Positions 16,564 through 24,666 of a stretch of DNA of 64,000 bases are shown here, piece by piece. The stretch's first letter is position 1, and each line of letters starts with the position of its first letter. The notes beneath the pieces are model-generated. The model had not been told where the DNA came from and searched no databases. It saw nothing but the letters and a program-made list of their open reading frames with translations. Both the position numbers and the translations under genes were made by a program. The stretch covers positions 124,001 to 188,000 of the forward strand of contig NZ_FOVT01000006.1 of the NCBI RefSeq assembly GCF_900115245.1, read 5' to 3'. Origin of the DNA: Mesorhizobium sp. NFR06. GTDB taxonomy: Bacteria; Pseudomonadota; Alphaproteobacteria; Rhizobiales; Rhizobiaceae.

Positions 16564-18150
16564 ATGATATTTACCGGCTATCAGGGCAGCTGGTTTTCAC
16601 GGCTTGAGCCCGATTCTCAAGCGGCCACCGGGGGCAGCTGCACCAGAGACGTCATTACCACACCGGTTCGGGAATCCCGGGTTCTAGACACTCTGCTCAT
16701 GGCGTTGAGCGCCTTGCGACAAAGCAATGTCGAATGTTGCTATTGGAAGAGCAGCCGGCGCTTTCCGGCTGTTTTGTTGGGTGAATCGGACCTTGATCTG
16801 CTTGTTGCGAGGTCCGATCAACATCTGGCCGCTCAAGCGTTGCTTGCCTGCGGCCTCAAGCGCTTCGAGTCCGTAAATTGTTGTGGCCATCCTGCGGTGC
16901 AGAGCTTTCTTGGCTATGACGAACCGAGTGGTCGCATCATCCACCTCCATCTTCACTACCGTCTTGTCGTCGGCGAGCCTCTCCTGAGAAATTATCAATT
17001 GCCCTGGGAACAGCTCATTCTGGCCTCGGCAATCCCACATCCAAGACTGCCCATCCGGGTACTGGATCCGGCAAGCGAAGCACTTCTGCTGTTGGTGCGA
17101 GCAAGTCTCGAATTGCGGCGCCGAGATCCCCTCGCGCTTCGCAACTGGCGGGCAACGCAGAAGAAATTCGAACTCGACCGGTTGGATCTGGCGTCGCGCG
17201 TTGATCCCCGCCGTCTTCGTGACCTGGCAGCAAAGCTAGTGAAACATGATCTGGCGGAAGCGATTGCCAATGCACTGTTCGACCCGCAGCCCCTCGCGAC
17301 CCAACGTCGCCTTCGCAGACATATTCGCAAGGACTTGGCGGTGTATCGAACCTACAACGCCATCGAGGTAGTCCTGCGCGGCATCGGCCGAGCCATCCAC
17401 TGGACCGTCGGAAACTTGAACAAGCGGTTCCTCCATATACCCCGACCTTGGAGCCGCCGTGCCCCCGGCGGTGGTATGGTGGTGGCCGTGGTTGGCATCG
17501 ACGGGAGCGGCAAGACAACGTTGGTCGCAGCGATCCGCCAGTGGCTTGGGTCGGAGGTCGACGTGATGCCAATCTACTTCGGCACTGGTGGCGGCAGGCC
17601 ATCGCTGCTGCTGCTGCCGTTCAAGCTGCTGGTACCGGTGGCCACTTGGGCGCTTGGAACCAAGCCCGCTGGCAGCTCGCACGGCACGGTCTCGGATCAT
17701 ACCCCGGGAGCGTTCTACAGCATTCTTCTTGCCATCTGGGCAACTGTTGTTGCCGTCGAAAAGCTGATGAAGCTGGTGGCCGCGCGTCGTGGAGCGGATC
17801 GAGGAATGGTCGTCATCGCCGACAGATTCCCCCAGGACCAGATCGTCGATTTCAACGACGCACCTCTGCTGCCCCGATTGGCAAATGTCCCGGCCCGACT
17901 GCGACGGTTTGAGGCCAACGCCTATGCGCTTGCCCGGCGTCAGCCGCCGGATCTCGTGATAAAATTGCAGACGACCCCCGAAGTCATCATGACGCGCGAG
18001 CCGGGCATGGATCCCTCGGTCATCCGGAGGCGGGTGCCAGCCCTGCAGCAATTGACCTTTCGAGGTGCCACTGTGGTGAGCGTGGATGCCGGCCAACCAC
18101 TGGTTGATGTCATCCGCGCGGCCAAGGCCGCGGTCTGGCGGATGCTTTGA
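16564..18150 (+). CDS. Fusion: nucleotidyltransferase-like domain + P-loop kinase
   Basis: A 528-residue protein. The N-terminal part (about 40-200) looks like a nucleotidyltransferase-fold domain, with GESDLDLLVA resembling the DxD metal site and HLHLHYRLV as a later strand. The C-terminal part (from about 304) is a thymidylate-kinase-like P-loop domain, Walker A GIDGSGKTT at 311-319 and an acidic IADRFPQDQ. The start at ATG 16564 has GGAG ten bases upstream. It follows the kinase-flippase gene by 30 bp, so the two should be cotranscribed. No glycosyltransferase is adjacent. The substrate is unknown; sugars, lipids or nucleotides are all possible. Confidence 0.78.
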   Translation: MIFTGYQGSWFSRLEPDSQAATGGSCTRDVITTPVRESRVLDTLLMALSALRQSNVECCYWKSSRRFPAVLLGESDLDLLVARSDQHLAAQALLACGLKRFESVNCCGHPAVQSFLGYDEPSGRIIHLHLHYRLVVGEPLLRNYQLPWEQLILASAIPHPRLPIRVLDPASEALLLLVRASLELRRRDPLALRNWRATQKKFELDRLDLASRVDPRRLRDLAAKLVKHDLAEAIANALFDPQPLATQRRLRRHIRKDLAVYRTYNAIEVVLRGIGRAIHWTVGNLNKRFLHIPRPWSRRAPGGGMVVAVVGIDGSGKTTLVAAIRQWLGSEVDVMPIYFGTGGGRPSLLLLPFKLLVPVATWALGTKPAGSSHGTVSDHTPGAFYSILLAIWATVVAVEKLMKLVAARRGADRGMVVIADRFPQDQIVDFNDAPLLPRLANVPARLRRFEANAYALARRQPPDLVIKLQTTPEVIMTREPGMDPSVIRRRVPALQQLTFRGATVVSVDAGQPLVDVIRAAKAAVWRML

Positions 18151-18556
18151 GCAGATCAAGCACCTCCGTCGTGACCGTCTCGCCATGGTCAAGACGGCAT
18201 CGCAAGCGCTGCAATCAACCTTCAGTGGGAGGGTATCCGCCAGTCTAAACCGGGTCGTGACCGCGCCTGATCAAGCAGGGCAGGACAGCATGCGCCTGAG
18301 CAAAGCGACCAGTTCCGCCTGACGTCATCTCGCTCTTGGCGTCGCGTCACCTCGTGCCATCGGAGCGCCAACTGGATATCTGCGCTCTCGGGTGAAGGAC
18401 AACGTCGCAGAAACGCTGACCTTCGTCCCGCCGTGACAGTGCCACAAAGATCGCCTGATCCTTTCCGAAAAGTCGGCGGCTTTTTTGCCGCCATGCGCAT
18501 GCGGAGCAGATGCTCCCAGATCATTTCGACCAGATTAATAGGTTCCGACAGCTAGC
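18151..18556. other. 406-bp gap without a supported gene
   Basis: No reading frame here has family character or a good ribosome-binding site. The one structure seen is GGCGGC-TTTTTT-GCCGCC at 18475-18492, a small stem with the T-run in its loop, so not a standard terminator. Confidence 0.5.
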
Positions 18557-18778
18557 TTACTTGCAGTCTTTCAGCATCTTCAGCGCCTTTTCGGCATTGG
18601 CCTGAGACGCATAGGCCTTCGTCCCTGCGTCGATCATTTTCTTACCGTCCGGTTTCGTGGAAACGACCGAGCATTTCTTCGTCGTGGAATCCTTTTCCAC
18701 CCAATATTGCGTGGCCGCGAATGCCGGCGCGCTGACAAGCGCAACAACCGAAGCTGCAACCAGAACCTTGCGATACAT
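18557..18778 (-). CDS. Small secreted protein
   Basis: A 73-residue protein with a clear signal peptide (MYRKVLVAASVVALVSAPAFA, cleavage after AFA) and a 52-residue mature part beginning ATQYWVEKDSTTKKCSVV. Two cysteines in the mature part (KKCSVV and the penultimate residue) could form a disulfide. It resembles short conserved periplasmic proteins of rhizobia with no known function. GGGAGAA lies six bases before the ATG. It stands alone. Confidence 0.82.
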   Translation of the reverse strand: MYRKVLVAASVVALVSAPAFAATQYWVEKDSTTKKCSVVSTKPDGKKMIDAGTKAYASQANAEKALKMLKDCK

Positions 18779-18984
18779 AGCGTTCTCCCAAATTGAGGTC
18801 GGCCCGGCCTTTTCACCCGAGAGTGCCCGACAGGCGAGCCGAGCCGCGGCCAGCCGTATCGCGAATTCACGGCCGAGGGCAATTTACAAAAATGTAAAGT
18901 TCGGCCGCGTTCCGAGGCAGCCGCTGCTGCCGCCACCTGGAACTCGCGCTCGGCGGCCACGTGTTCCACGAGCGGGCGGCTCGG

Positions 18985-20196
18985 TCATCGGCGCACGGAC
19001 ACGATGAGACAGGCGCAAAGGCCCACATTGACGGCCGCGGCAACCGCGAGCGCGATCAGGACGAGATTCCCGCCGCCCATGCCAAGAAGGACCGCTCCGA
19101 TGGAAGGGGCTGCCGCCTGGACGATGAGGCTGGGCGTCGCGAGCTTGCCCATGAGCGCCGCGTACTGCCGCGGGTCGAACAGCACCAGCGGCAGCGCGCC
19201 GCGCGCGATCGTATGGATGCCGTTGCCTGCGCCATAGAGGATCAAGGCGAAAGCGACGAAGGTCTGGCTTGCCAGGAGCAGCCAGACTCCGGCCGCCAGC
19301 AACGACACGGATGTCAGCATCGTCCAGATCGGATGATGCCGGTTGCGGCCGATCAGCAGCTCGGCCATCCTCGCACCAACCTGCGACGGGCCGACCAAGG
19401 CGCCAAGGCCGACGGCGGCCGCGAGGCCAATGCCGCGCAATTGCAGCAGCGTAAGCAGATGGACGGAGAGCATGGACGCGATCATCGCGGCCAAGGTCTG
19501 GATGGCGGCAAGGAGCATGAAGCGCGTTCGCACCCGGTCCGTGGCCGAGGCCTCCTTCGGCTCGGCTCTTGCCGACATCGGCGCGACGGCCGGAGGCGTC
19601 GGGATCACCCAAAGGTGGAGCGGCAGGCAGATCAGAAGATGGATGGCCGCATAGGAAAGGCAGGCGATGCGCCACCCGCCATGCTCGACAAGGAAGGCGC
19701 TGAGCGGCCAGCAGACGGTGCTGGCGAAGCCGCCGAACAGCGTCAAATTGATGATGGCGCCGCGCGCGCCCTGGCCATAGAGGCGGCCGAGCGTGGCGAA
19801 GCCGGCGTCGTAGAGACCGCTCGACATGCCCAGCCCCATGAGCAGCCAGGCCAGCAGGTAGAGTGGGTAGGCGCTTGCCGCTGCCAGCAGCGAATGCGCG
19901 GCCGCCAGCAACAGCGAGCTCGCCGCAAGCACCGGGCGGCCACCGTGAAGCTGGATCAGCCGGCCGGTGACCGGCGACACCAGACCGGCAAGCAGCAGGC
20001 CGCAGGACAGCCCGGCAACCACCGATGCAAGCGACCAGCCGGTGTCCCTGGTGATCGGCGCGGCAAGCACCGCGGGCAGGTAGTAGGACGATCCCCAGGC
20101 GAGAATCTGCGTGATGCCGAGGGCCGTGACGAGGACATGGCGATTGCGCATGGCCGGCGCAGGCGGTTCGGCCTTCACGGATTGCCCAAAGCTCAT
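18985..20196 (-). CDS. MFS transporter
   Basis: A 403-residue permease with about 12 transmembrane segments. The first half shows [20 protein letters not shown] and, between segments 2 and 3, [17 protein letters not shown], the MFS loop motif. It lies about 200 bp downstream of arsC on the same strand, so it may extend the arsenic operon, but neighbourhood is the only link. It is not ArsB, ACR3 or ArsJ by sequence. Start: the first ATG, MSFGQSV. Confidence 0.85.
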   Translation of the reverse strand: MSFGQSVKAEPPAPAMRNRHVLVTALGITQILAWGSSYYLPAVLAAPITRDTGWSLASVVAGLSCGLLLAGLVSPVTGRLIQLHGGRPVLAASSLLLAAAHSLLAAASAYPLYLLAWLLMGLGMSSGLYDAGFATLGRLYGQGARGAIINLTLFGGFASTVCWPLSAFLVEHGGWRIACLSYAAIHLLICLPLHLWVIPTPPAVAPMSARAEPKEASATDRVRTRFMLLAAIQTLAAMIASMLSVHLLTLLQLRGIGLAAAVGLGALVGPSQVGARMAELLIGRNRHHPIWTMLTSVSLLAAGVWLLLASQTFVAFALILYGAGNGIHTIARGALPLVLFDPRQYAALMGKLATPSLIVQAAAPSIGAVLLGMGGGNLVLIALAVAAAVNVGLCACLIVSVRR

Positions 20197-20394
20197 TATC
20201 GGTTCGGCCTCAAACGGGGAAGCACATGCGTATCGCGGTGGTTGACGAAACAGAAGCGACCGCGCAACTCTCGCGCAAAGCGAGCGGCTTTATCGACGCA
20301 TGAACTGGCGGGAAGTAGGCGTCGTGCCGGATCATTTTATCGACCCGTTCGGCAAGCCAAGAGTCTCGATTTCTCTCATGAAGCACCTGGCGCT

Positions 20395-20802
20395 TCAAGC
20401 AGGCGGGTAGGCGACCTTCTCGCCGTCTTCCTTGACGAACTCGCGCACCGGATTGTCAAGCAGCGGCAGGACCGCTTCCGAGGGCCGGCAGAGCCTCGTG
20501 CCCTTCGCCGTCTCGACGATCGGGCGGTTGATCAGGATCGGGTGGTCAAGCATGAAATCGATCAGCTCGTCGTCGTTCCATTTCGGGGCGGCGAGGCCGA
20601 GCTCGGCGTAGGGCGTTCCCTTCTCCCGCAGCAGCGCGCGCGGGGCGATGCCCATCGCGCCGATCAGTTCGAGCAGCTTTTCGCGGCTCGGCGGCGTCTT
20701 CAGGTATTCGATCACGACGGGGTCCTCGCCGCTGGCGCGGATGATGGCGAGCGTGTTGCGCGAGGTGCCGCAATCGGGGTTGTGATAGATCGTGACCGTC
20801 AT
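20395..20802 (-). CDS. arsC: Arsenate reductase (glutaredoxin-type)
   Basis: A 135-residue ArsC that reduces arsenate to arsenite with glutathione and glutaredoxin. The active-site cysteine is in HNPDCGTSRNT (about residues 7-17). EYLKTPPSREKL and HPILINRPIVET complete the family pattern, the last holding a phosphate-analogue-binding arginine. The ATG overlaps the aqpS stop by four bases (ATGA at 20799-20802), so translation is coupled. It supplies the arsenite that AqpS lets out of the cell. Confidence 0.95.
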   Translation of the reverse strand: MTVTIYHNPDCGTSRNTLAIIRASGEDPVVIEYLKTPPSREKLLELIGAMGIAPRALLREKGTPYAELGLAAPKWNDDELIDFMLDHPILINRPIVETAKGTRLCRPSEAVLPLLDNPVREFVKEDGEKVAYPPA

Positions 20803-21491
20803 GGCTCTGCTTTCAAAGGTTGCTGGATGATCGCCGGCCGCAGCAGCCAGCCCATCAACGCAAGCGCGATCAAGGCGCCGAGCAGTTCGGCTATGATGAA
20901 ACCGGGGAGATCGAGTGGCCTGATGCCGGAAAAAGTGTCGGTCAGCGAACGCGCCAGCGCGACGGCCGGATTGGCGAAGGACGTGGATGCGGTGAACCAG
21001 TAGGCGGCCGTGATGTAGAGGCCGACCAGCCACGGCACGGCCTTCAGCTCGAAGCGCAGGCCGGCAAGAATGACGGCGACCAGTCCAAACGTGGCGATGC
21101 CTTCGGAGAACCATTGCGCCGGTCCGGCCCGGAGCTTGGTCGCCACTTCGAGAGCCGGCAGGGCGAACATGAGATGGGCCGCGATCGTGCCGGCAATGCC
21201 GCCGACGACCTGCGCGGCCAGATAGGCCGGAAGATCGCGGGCCGGCAGCGTCCGGTTCAAGCAGAACACCAACGAAACGGCTGGATTGAAATGCGCGCCG
21301 GAGATCGGCCCGAGGCTGGTGATCAACACCACCAGCATGGCGCCGGTCGCCAGCGTGTTGCCAAGCAGCGCCAGCGCCGTGTCATGCGTCAGGCTCTCTG
21401 CCATGATGCCGGAGCCGACCACCGTCGCGACCAGCAGGCCGGTGCCCAGGGCTTCAGCCGCGACCCGGCGCGGCAAATCGAAGGTGCTCAT
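20799..21491 (-). CDS. aqpS: Aquaglyceroporin of the arsenic operon
   Basis: A 230-residue MIP-family channel with six membrane segments and two NPA boxes, HFNPAVSL and SFANPAVALARS. In Sinorhizobium an AqpS in this exact place (arsR-aqpS-arsC) lets arsenite leave the cell down its gradient, replacing the usual ArsB pump. The ATG at 21491 begins MSTFDLPRRVAAEALG, directly before the first membrane segment. The gene sits between arsR (34 bp upstream) and arsC (4-bp overlap). Confidence 0.93.
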   Translation of the reverse strand: MSTFDLPRRVAAEALGTGLLVATVVGSGIMAESLTHDTALALLGNTLATGAMLVVLITSLGPISGAHFNPAVSLVFCLNRTLPARDLPAYLAAQVVGGIAGTIAAHLMFALPALEVATKLRAGPAQWFSEGIATFGLVAVILAGLRFELKAVPWLVGLYITAAYWFTASTSFANPAVALARSLTDTFSGIRPLDLPGFIIAELLGALIALALMGWLLRPAIIQQPLKAEP

Positions 21492-21525
21492 CGCTTGGCC
21501 TCGGGTTGGGCAACGGGCTCGACGA

Positions 21526-21876
21526 TCATTGCCGGGTCCCCTCGCCCGGCCAGCAGCACGGCGCCGCAAGCGCCGGTGCGCAGATTTCCGGCCGACCCGA
21601 GCAACAATCCTCCATGAGGAACCGGATCAGCCCCGACAGGGCGTCGTAGGCGGCGCTGTACACGATCGAGCGGGCATCACGCCTCGCGGTTATGAGGCCG
21701 GCGCGCTCCAGTTCCTTGAGATGGAAGCTGACATTCGACGGCGAGACATCGACTTGTTCGGCCAGCGATCCGGCGGCGATGCCGTCCGGTCCGGCAACGA
21801 CCAGCAGGCGCAGCAGGCGCAGCCGCGTCTCCTGCGACAGCGCGCCAAAGGCGATCAGGGCTTGACGTTCATCCAC
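21526..21876 (-). CDS. arsR: ArsR-type arsenic-responsive repressor
   Basis: A 116-residue winged-helix repressor: FGALSQETRLRLLRLLVVAG, then SPSNVSFHLKELERAGLI as the DNA-reading region and RDARSIVYSA as the wing. The usual CVC box in helix 3 is missing. Instead, cysteines lie near the C-terminus (EDCCSG, EICAP, PCC), as in ArsR versions where the arsenite site moved to the tail. It heads arsR-aqpS-arsC and is divergent from a DUF6428 gene, with a dyad between them. Confidence 0.92.
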   Translation of the reverse strand: MDERQALIAFGALSQETRLRLLRLLVVAGPDGIAAGSLAEQVDVSPSNVSFHLKELERAGLITARRDARSIVYSAAYDALSGLIRFLMEDCCSGRPEICAPALAAPCCWPGEGTRQ

Positions 21877-21877
21877 G

Positions 21878-21903
21878 TTTCAATAATCCTTGAAATATTG
21901 AAA
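21878..21903. promoter_or_regulatory. ArsR operator dyad
   Basis: TTTCAATA-10 nt-TATTGAAA, an exact 8-bp inverted repeat in the 42-bp gap between arsR and the DUF6428 gene. It is the only symmetric element there and could control both directions. ArsR-family operators often contain such ATxxTTCAA-like dyads. Confidence 0.72.
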
Positions 21904-21918
21904 TGAGGAATAGCCGAC

Positions 21919-22446
21919 ATGCTCTCTTCTGACAATCGGAAAATCGAACCCGTCCCGCCGATGGACCCCGGCGACCTCACCATCGGCGACCTGCTCGACG
22001 CGCTGGCCGATTACAAGGACAAGCCGCTGGTGTTCCGCTACGATGGACGGCCGGTGAAGCCAGGCTACCATGTCACCGAGGTCAAGGCCGGGCAGTTCTC
22101 GGCGCTGGATTGCGAAGCGAACCCGGAATCATGGTCGGAAATCTTCGTGCAGCTGTGGGACGTGGACGAAGGCGGCCCGGTGCACATGCCGGCCGGCAAG
22201 TTCGCCGCGATCATCCGCAAGGTCTCGGATCACGTCGCGCTCGATCAATCGGCGAAGCTGACCTTCGAGGTCAGCGACGGTGTGCGCCCGATGGAATTGC
22301 ACCGGGCAGCCAGGCCAAGCGTCGTTGGCGATGCCGTCGAGGTCGAGCTGTCGCCGCGCCCGGCAAGCTGCAAACCGCGCGACCGCTGGTTGAAGGAACA
22401 GGCTGGCGCAAGCGGCCCGTGCTGCGGAGCGAGCCGCTGCTGTTGA
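21919..22446 (+). CDS. DUF6428 family protein
   Basis: A 175-residue cytoplasmic protein that reads like the DUF6428 family seen next to arsR genes. It begins with TIGDLLDALADYKDKPLVFR and has HVTEVKAGQFSALDCEAN. Its C-terminus ends GPCCGASRCC, a cysteine cluster that could bind a soft metalloid (inference). It is divergent from arsR across a shared operator, so arsenite probably induces it. The molecular role is unknown. Confidence 0.8.
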   Translation: MLSSDNRKIEPVPPMDPGDLTIGDLLDALADYKDKPLVFRYDGRPVKPGYHVTEVKAGQFSALDCEANPESWSEIFVQLWDVDEGGPVHMPAGKFAAIIRKVSDHVALDQSAKLTFEVSDGVRPMELHRAARPSVVGDAVEVELSPRPASCKPRDRWLKEQAGASGPCCGASRCC

Positions 22447-22474
22447 TCCGGCGAATGGGGTTGCCGCCGTTGCT

Positions 22475-22564
22475 TCAGAACCGGATCACGCCATTTGCCT
22501 GCAACAGGTAGAGACCCACGAGAACGATGGCGATTGACACCACCCAGACCGCTGTCCTGTTCAT
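22475..22564 (-). CDS. 29-residue single-pass membrane peptide
   Basis: A very short frame MNRTAVWVVSIAIVLVGLYL... ending NGVIRF, almost wholly one transmembrane helix after a short charged start. AGGGGAAT lies upstream of the ATG at 22564. Its convergence on the end of the DUF6428 gene and its clean hydrophobic profile argue for a real small membrane protein, but the length makes chance possible. Confidence 0.45.
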   Translation of the reverse strand: MNRTAVWVVSIAIVLVGLYLLQANGVIRF

Positions 22565-22731
22565 TCGCGAAATTCCCCTGTGGTTCGGCAACATCGAACG
22601 CACGCGCTGCGGTTGCGTTCCGATAGGCAGCCAGTTGCATAGCGCGGCTGCCTTAACAGTTGGTGATCGCCGCGGTTGCCGTAGCGCCGGCGCGGATGCA
22701 TAGTGGCGGCGCATCTTTAGGACCGGCGACG

Positions 22732-23205
22732 ATGGCCACGGATGAAAAGGCGGACAATCCCGGCGTCAAGGTCTTCCCGCCGCTGCTCTTTGTGGTGGCG
22801 CTGATCGTGATGCTGGCGCTGCGCTATGTCTGGCCGCTGGCGATCGGCGGCAGGCCGTTCACCCTCGTGCTGGGCGTCGCGCTTGCGGCGCTCGCCGTCG
22901 CCATCATCGCCTGGGGGCGCTCGACCATGTTGCGCGGCGGCACCAACGTGAATCCGACGCTGCCGACCACGACGATCATCACCGGCGGCCCGTTCGGCTT
23001 CACCCGAAACCCGCTCTATCTCGGCCTGATTGGACTGCTCCTCGGAATCGGGCTCATGTTCGACAGCTGGTGGGCCGTCGTCGCCCTCATCGCGACCTTC
23101 CCCATCCTGCATTACGGCGTGGTGATGCGCGAGGAAGCCTATCTGGAGCGCAAGTTCGGCGAGCCCTACCGATCCTACAAGGCAAGCGTGCGCCGCTATC
23201 TTTGA
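22732..23205 (+). CDS. Isoprenylcysteine carboxyl methyltransferase (ICMT)-family membrane protein
   Basis: A 157-residue integral membrane protein with about four segments and the ICMT/PEMT-type C-terminal signature: GPFGFTRNPLYLGLIGLLLG, then MREEAYLERKFGEPYRSYKA. Bacterial members are poorly known; they are SAM-dependent membrane methyltransferases by relationship. The ATG at 22732 begins MATDEKADNP. It stands alone, convergent with the PilZ gene that ends 3 bp further on. Confidence 0.85.
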   Translation: MATDEKADNPGVKVFPPLLFVVALIVMLALRYVWPLAIGGRPFTLVLGVALAALAVAIIAWGRSTMLRGGTNVNPTLPTTTIITGGPFGFTRNPLYLGLIGLLLGIGLMFDSWWAVVALIATFPILHYGVVMREEAYLERKFGEPYRSYKASVRRYL

Positions 23206-23208
23206 GCG

Positions 23209-23481
23209 TCAATCCTTCATCTCGTTGCTGTAGAGCGCCACGCCGATGCGGTCATTGCGCCGCCAGCGCACCAGGGCGCGATAGTCGGTGTCGTCGGCGG
23301 GAACCTCGAGCAGGAAGCGCTCCGGAATGGCGGCATCCGCGGCGACGCGCAATTCCGCGCCATGCTGATGCTGGTTCCTGACCGAGCAGGCGATCCTGCT
23401 GCTGCCGGTGACGATCGTGGCTTCCTTGAGCACGAATTCGCGCGCGTGAAGTCGACGCTCTATTTCGGGAAAGCTGGCCAT
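23209..23481 (-). CDS. PilZ-domain protein
   Basis: A 90-residue single-domain protein that reads as PilZ, the c-di-GMP receptor fold: ERRLHAREFVLKEATIV at the start with an RxxxR-like pattern, and DYRALVRWRRNDRIGVALY at the end in place of the usual DxSxxG region. The match to the second binding motif is weak, so nucleotide binding is uncertain. ATG at 23481 is chosen; the ATG at 23493 (MCKA) is also possible. Confidence 0.6.
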   Translation of the reverse strand: MASFPEIERRLHAREFVLKEATIVTGSSRIACSVRNQHQHGAELRVAADAAIPERFLLEVPADDTDYRALVRWRRNDRIGVALYSNEMKD

Positions 23482-23588
23482 GGCCTTACACATCCGGACG
23501 TTTCTTCGGCGGGCCTCGCTTCCTCGCCCGCCATTGCACCGTAGCAGCGAGGCGTTTCCGTTCCGTTAGCAACTGCTGAAACGGCGAA

Positions 23589-24182
23589 TCAATCGGCGGC
23601 AGGCGTCGCGCCGCGCAAAGCACCGACCCCGCTCGCCCGCAGCACCCAGCGGCGGCCGTCGCTGCGAAAATCGGTCAGGCTGAGCGGCTCGATGTCGATC
23701 CTCCAGACCGAGGAAAGCGGCGCGCCGAGGACATGAACGATCGCGGCGCGGATGAGGACCGGGTGGGTGATGGCGATCGTGTGGCCGTTCCCGGCGGCCA
23801 GGCGCTGCATCAGCGCGGCGACGCGCCGGGCGACGGCGGCAAGCGGTTCGCCGCCGTGCGGCGCCGCGTCCACATCGGAAAACCAGGCCGCCATGCCTTC
23901 CGGGTCCTCGACCTGAACCTCCTCGAAGCTTTTGCCGGCCCAGCGCGCGAAATCCTGGTCGGCAAGCAGCGGCTCGACCGTCGCGTCAAGGCCAAGCGCC
24001 CCGGCCGTCTGCCGCGCCGCGGGCGCCGGACTTGTCCAGACGCGGTCGGCACGACGCAGCGTAGCGGACAGCGCGGCGGCGCGTGCGAGGGCTTGCGGCT
24101 CCAGCGCCTCGTCCTTCGGAAAGCGGCCCTTGCGGGTAGCCTGCGTCGCCCCGCTCGAGATCATCGTCAGGCGGGCAAGCAT
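23589..24182 (-). CDS. Histidine phosphatase family protein
   Basis: A 197-residue protein related to the phosphoglycerate-mutase/CobC branch of histidine phosphatases. The RHG catalytic box at the N-terminus is degenerate: it reads MLARLTMISSGATQATRKGRF. The later parts are kept: VWTSPAPAARQTAGAL, HGGEPLAAVARRVA and HTIAITHPVLIRAA with its conserved histidine. Loss of the nucleophile box suggests a changed or absent phosphatase activity. It is divergent from the cobalamin riboswitch and cbtB, which hints at cobalamin biology but proves nothing. Confidence 0.78.
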   Translation of the reverse strand: MLARLTMISSGATQATRKGRFPKDEALEPQALARAAALSATLRRADRVWTSPAPAARQTAGALGLDATVEPLLADQDFARWAGKSFEEVQVEDPEGMAAWFSDVDAAPHGGEPLAAVARRVAALMQRLAAGNGHTIAITHPVLIRAAIVHVLGAPLSSVWRIDIEPLSLTDFRSDGRRWVLRASGVGALRGATPAAD

Positions 24183-24249
24183 GAAAAACTCCGTGGACCA
24201 GTGAAAATTCAGCCTCACGAAGCCGTGCCGGCCATTACAATTCGTTGAC

Positions 24250-24405
24250 AGGCGAACGAAGTGCTGACAAGTGTCTTAACGCGATACGGGATTGGAAGCC
24301 GGTGCGAGTCCGGCACGGTCGCGCCACTGTGATCGGCACCAGCCGAAAGTCAGGCCTTATCCCGCAGCATTGTTCGATCAACGGGACGCAGTATCCCACG
24401 GGAGG
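24250..24405 (+). promoter_or_regulatory. Cobalamin riboswitch
   Basis: The leader of cbtB carries the conserved parts of a cobalamin riboswitch in order: GAAGCCGGTGCGAGTCCGGC, then CGCGCCACTGTGA (24321-24333), then AGCCGAAAGTCAGGCC (24341-24356). A GGGA/TCCC pair precedes the GGAGGT ribosome-binding site at 24401-24406, so control may be by masking translation. Cobalamin should shut off cbtB-cbtA. Boundaries are approximate. Confidence 0.88.
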
Positions 24406-24410
24406 TCAAA

Positions 24411-24620
24411 ATGTCCGACACCACTTTCGCACCCAGCTACGGTCCGGTTGCCATTCCGGTCCGCGAGCTTCTGCCTTGGGCCATCTTCGGCGGGCTGCTT
24501 TTGATGCTGGCGATCTATTTCATCGGTGCGGAAGAAGGCGCCACCTCGCTGATCCGCGGCACCTATGTGCACGAATTCGTGCATGACGGCCGCCACCTGC
24601 TCGGCTTCCCCTGCCACTAA
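24411..24620 (+). CDS. cbtB: CbtB, small cobalt-transporter subunit
   Basis: A 69-residue single-pass membrane protein with the C-terminal signature VHEFVHDGRHLLGFPCH, whose histidines are thought to bind cobalt. It is always paired with CbtA. The ATG follows GGAGGT with four bases between. It is directly under the cobalamin riboswitch, in line with a job in cobalt uptake for cobalamin synthesis. A small hairpin (GTTCAGC-ATC-GCTGAAC, 24625-24641) lies between it and cbtA. Confidence 0.93.
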   Translation: MSDTTFAPSYGPVAIPVRELLPWAIFGGLLLMLAIYFIGAEEGATSLIRGTYVHEFVHDGRHLLGFPCH

Positions 24621-24666
24621 AGCGGTTCAGCATCGCTGAACTCGCTTTCGACAAAGAGTTACTGAC

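Noticed and set aside
18475..18492. GGCGGC-TTTTTT-GCCGCC as a terminator
   Set aside because: The T-run is in the loop and not after the stem, so it does not fit a rho-independent terminator.
18222..18524. A 100-codon minus-strand frame after the second kinase gene
   Set aside because: No family character and poor start context.
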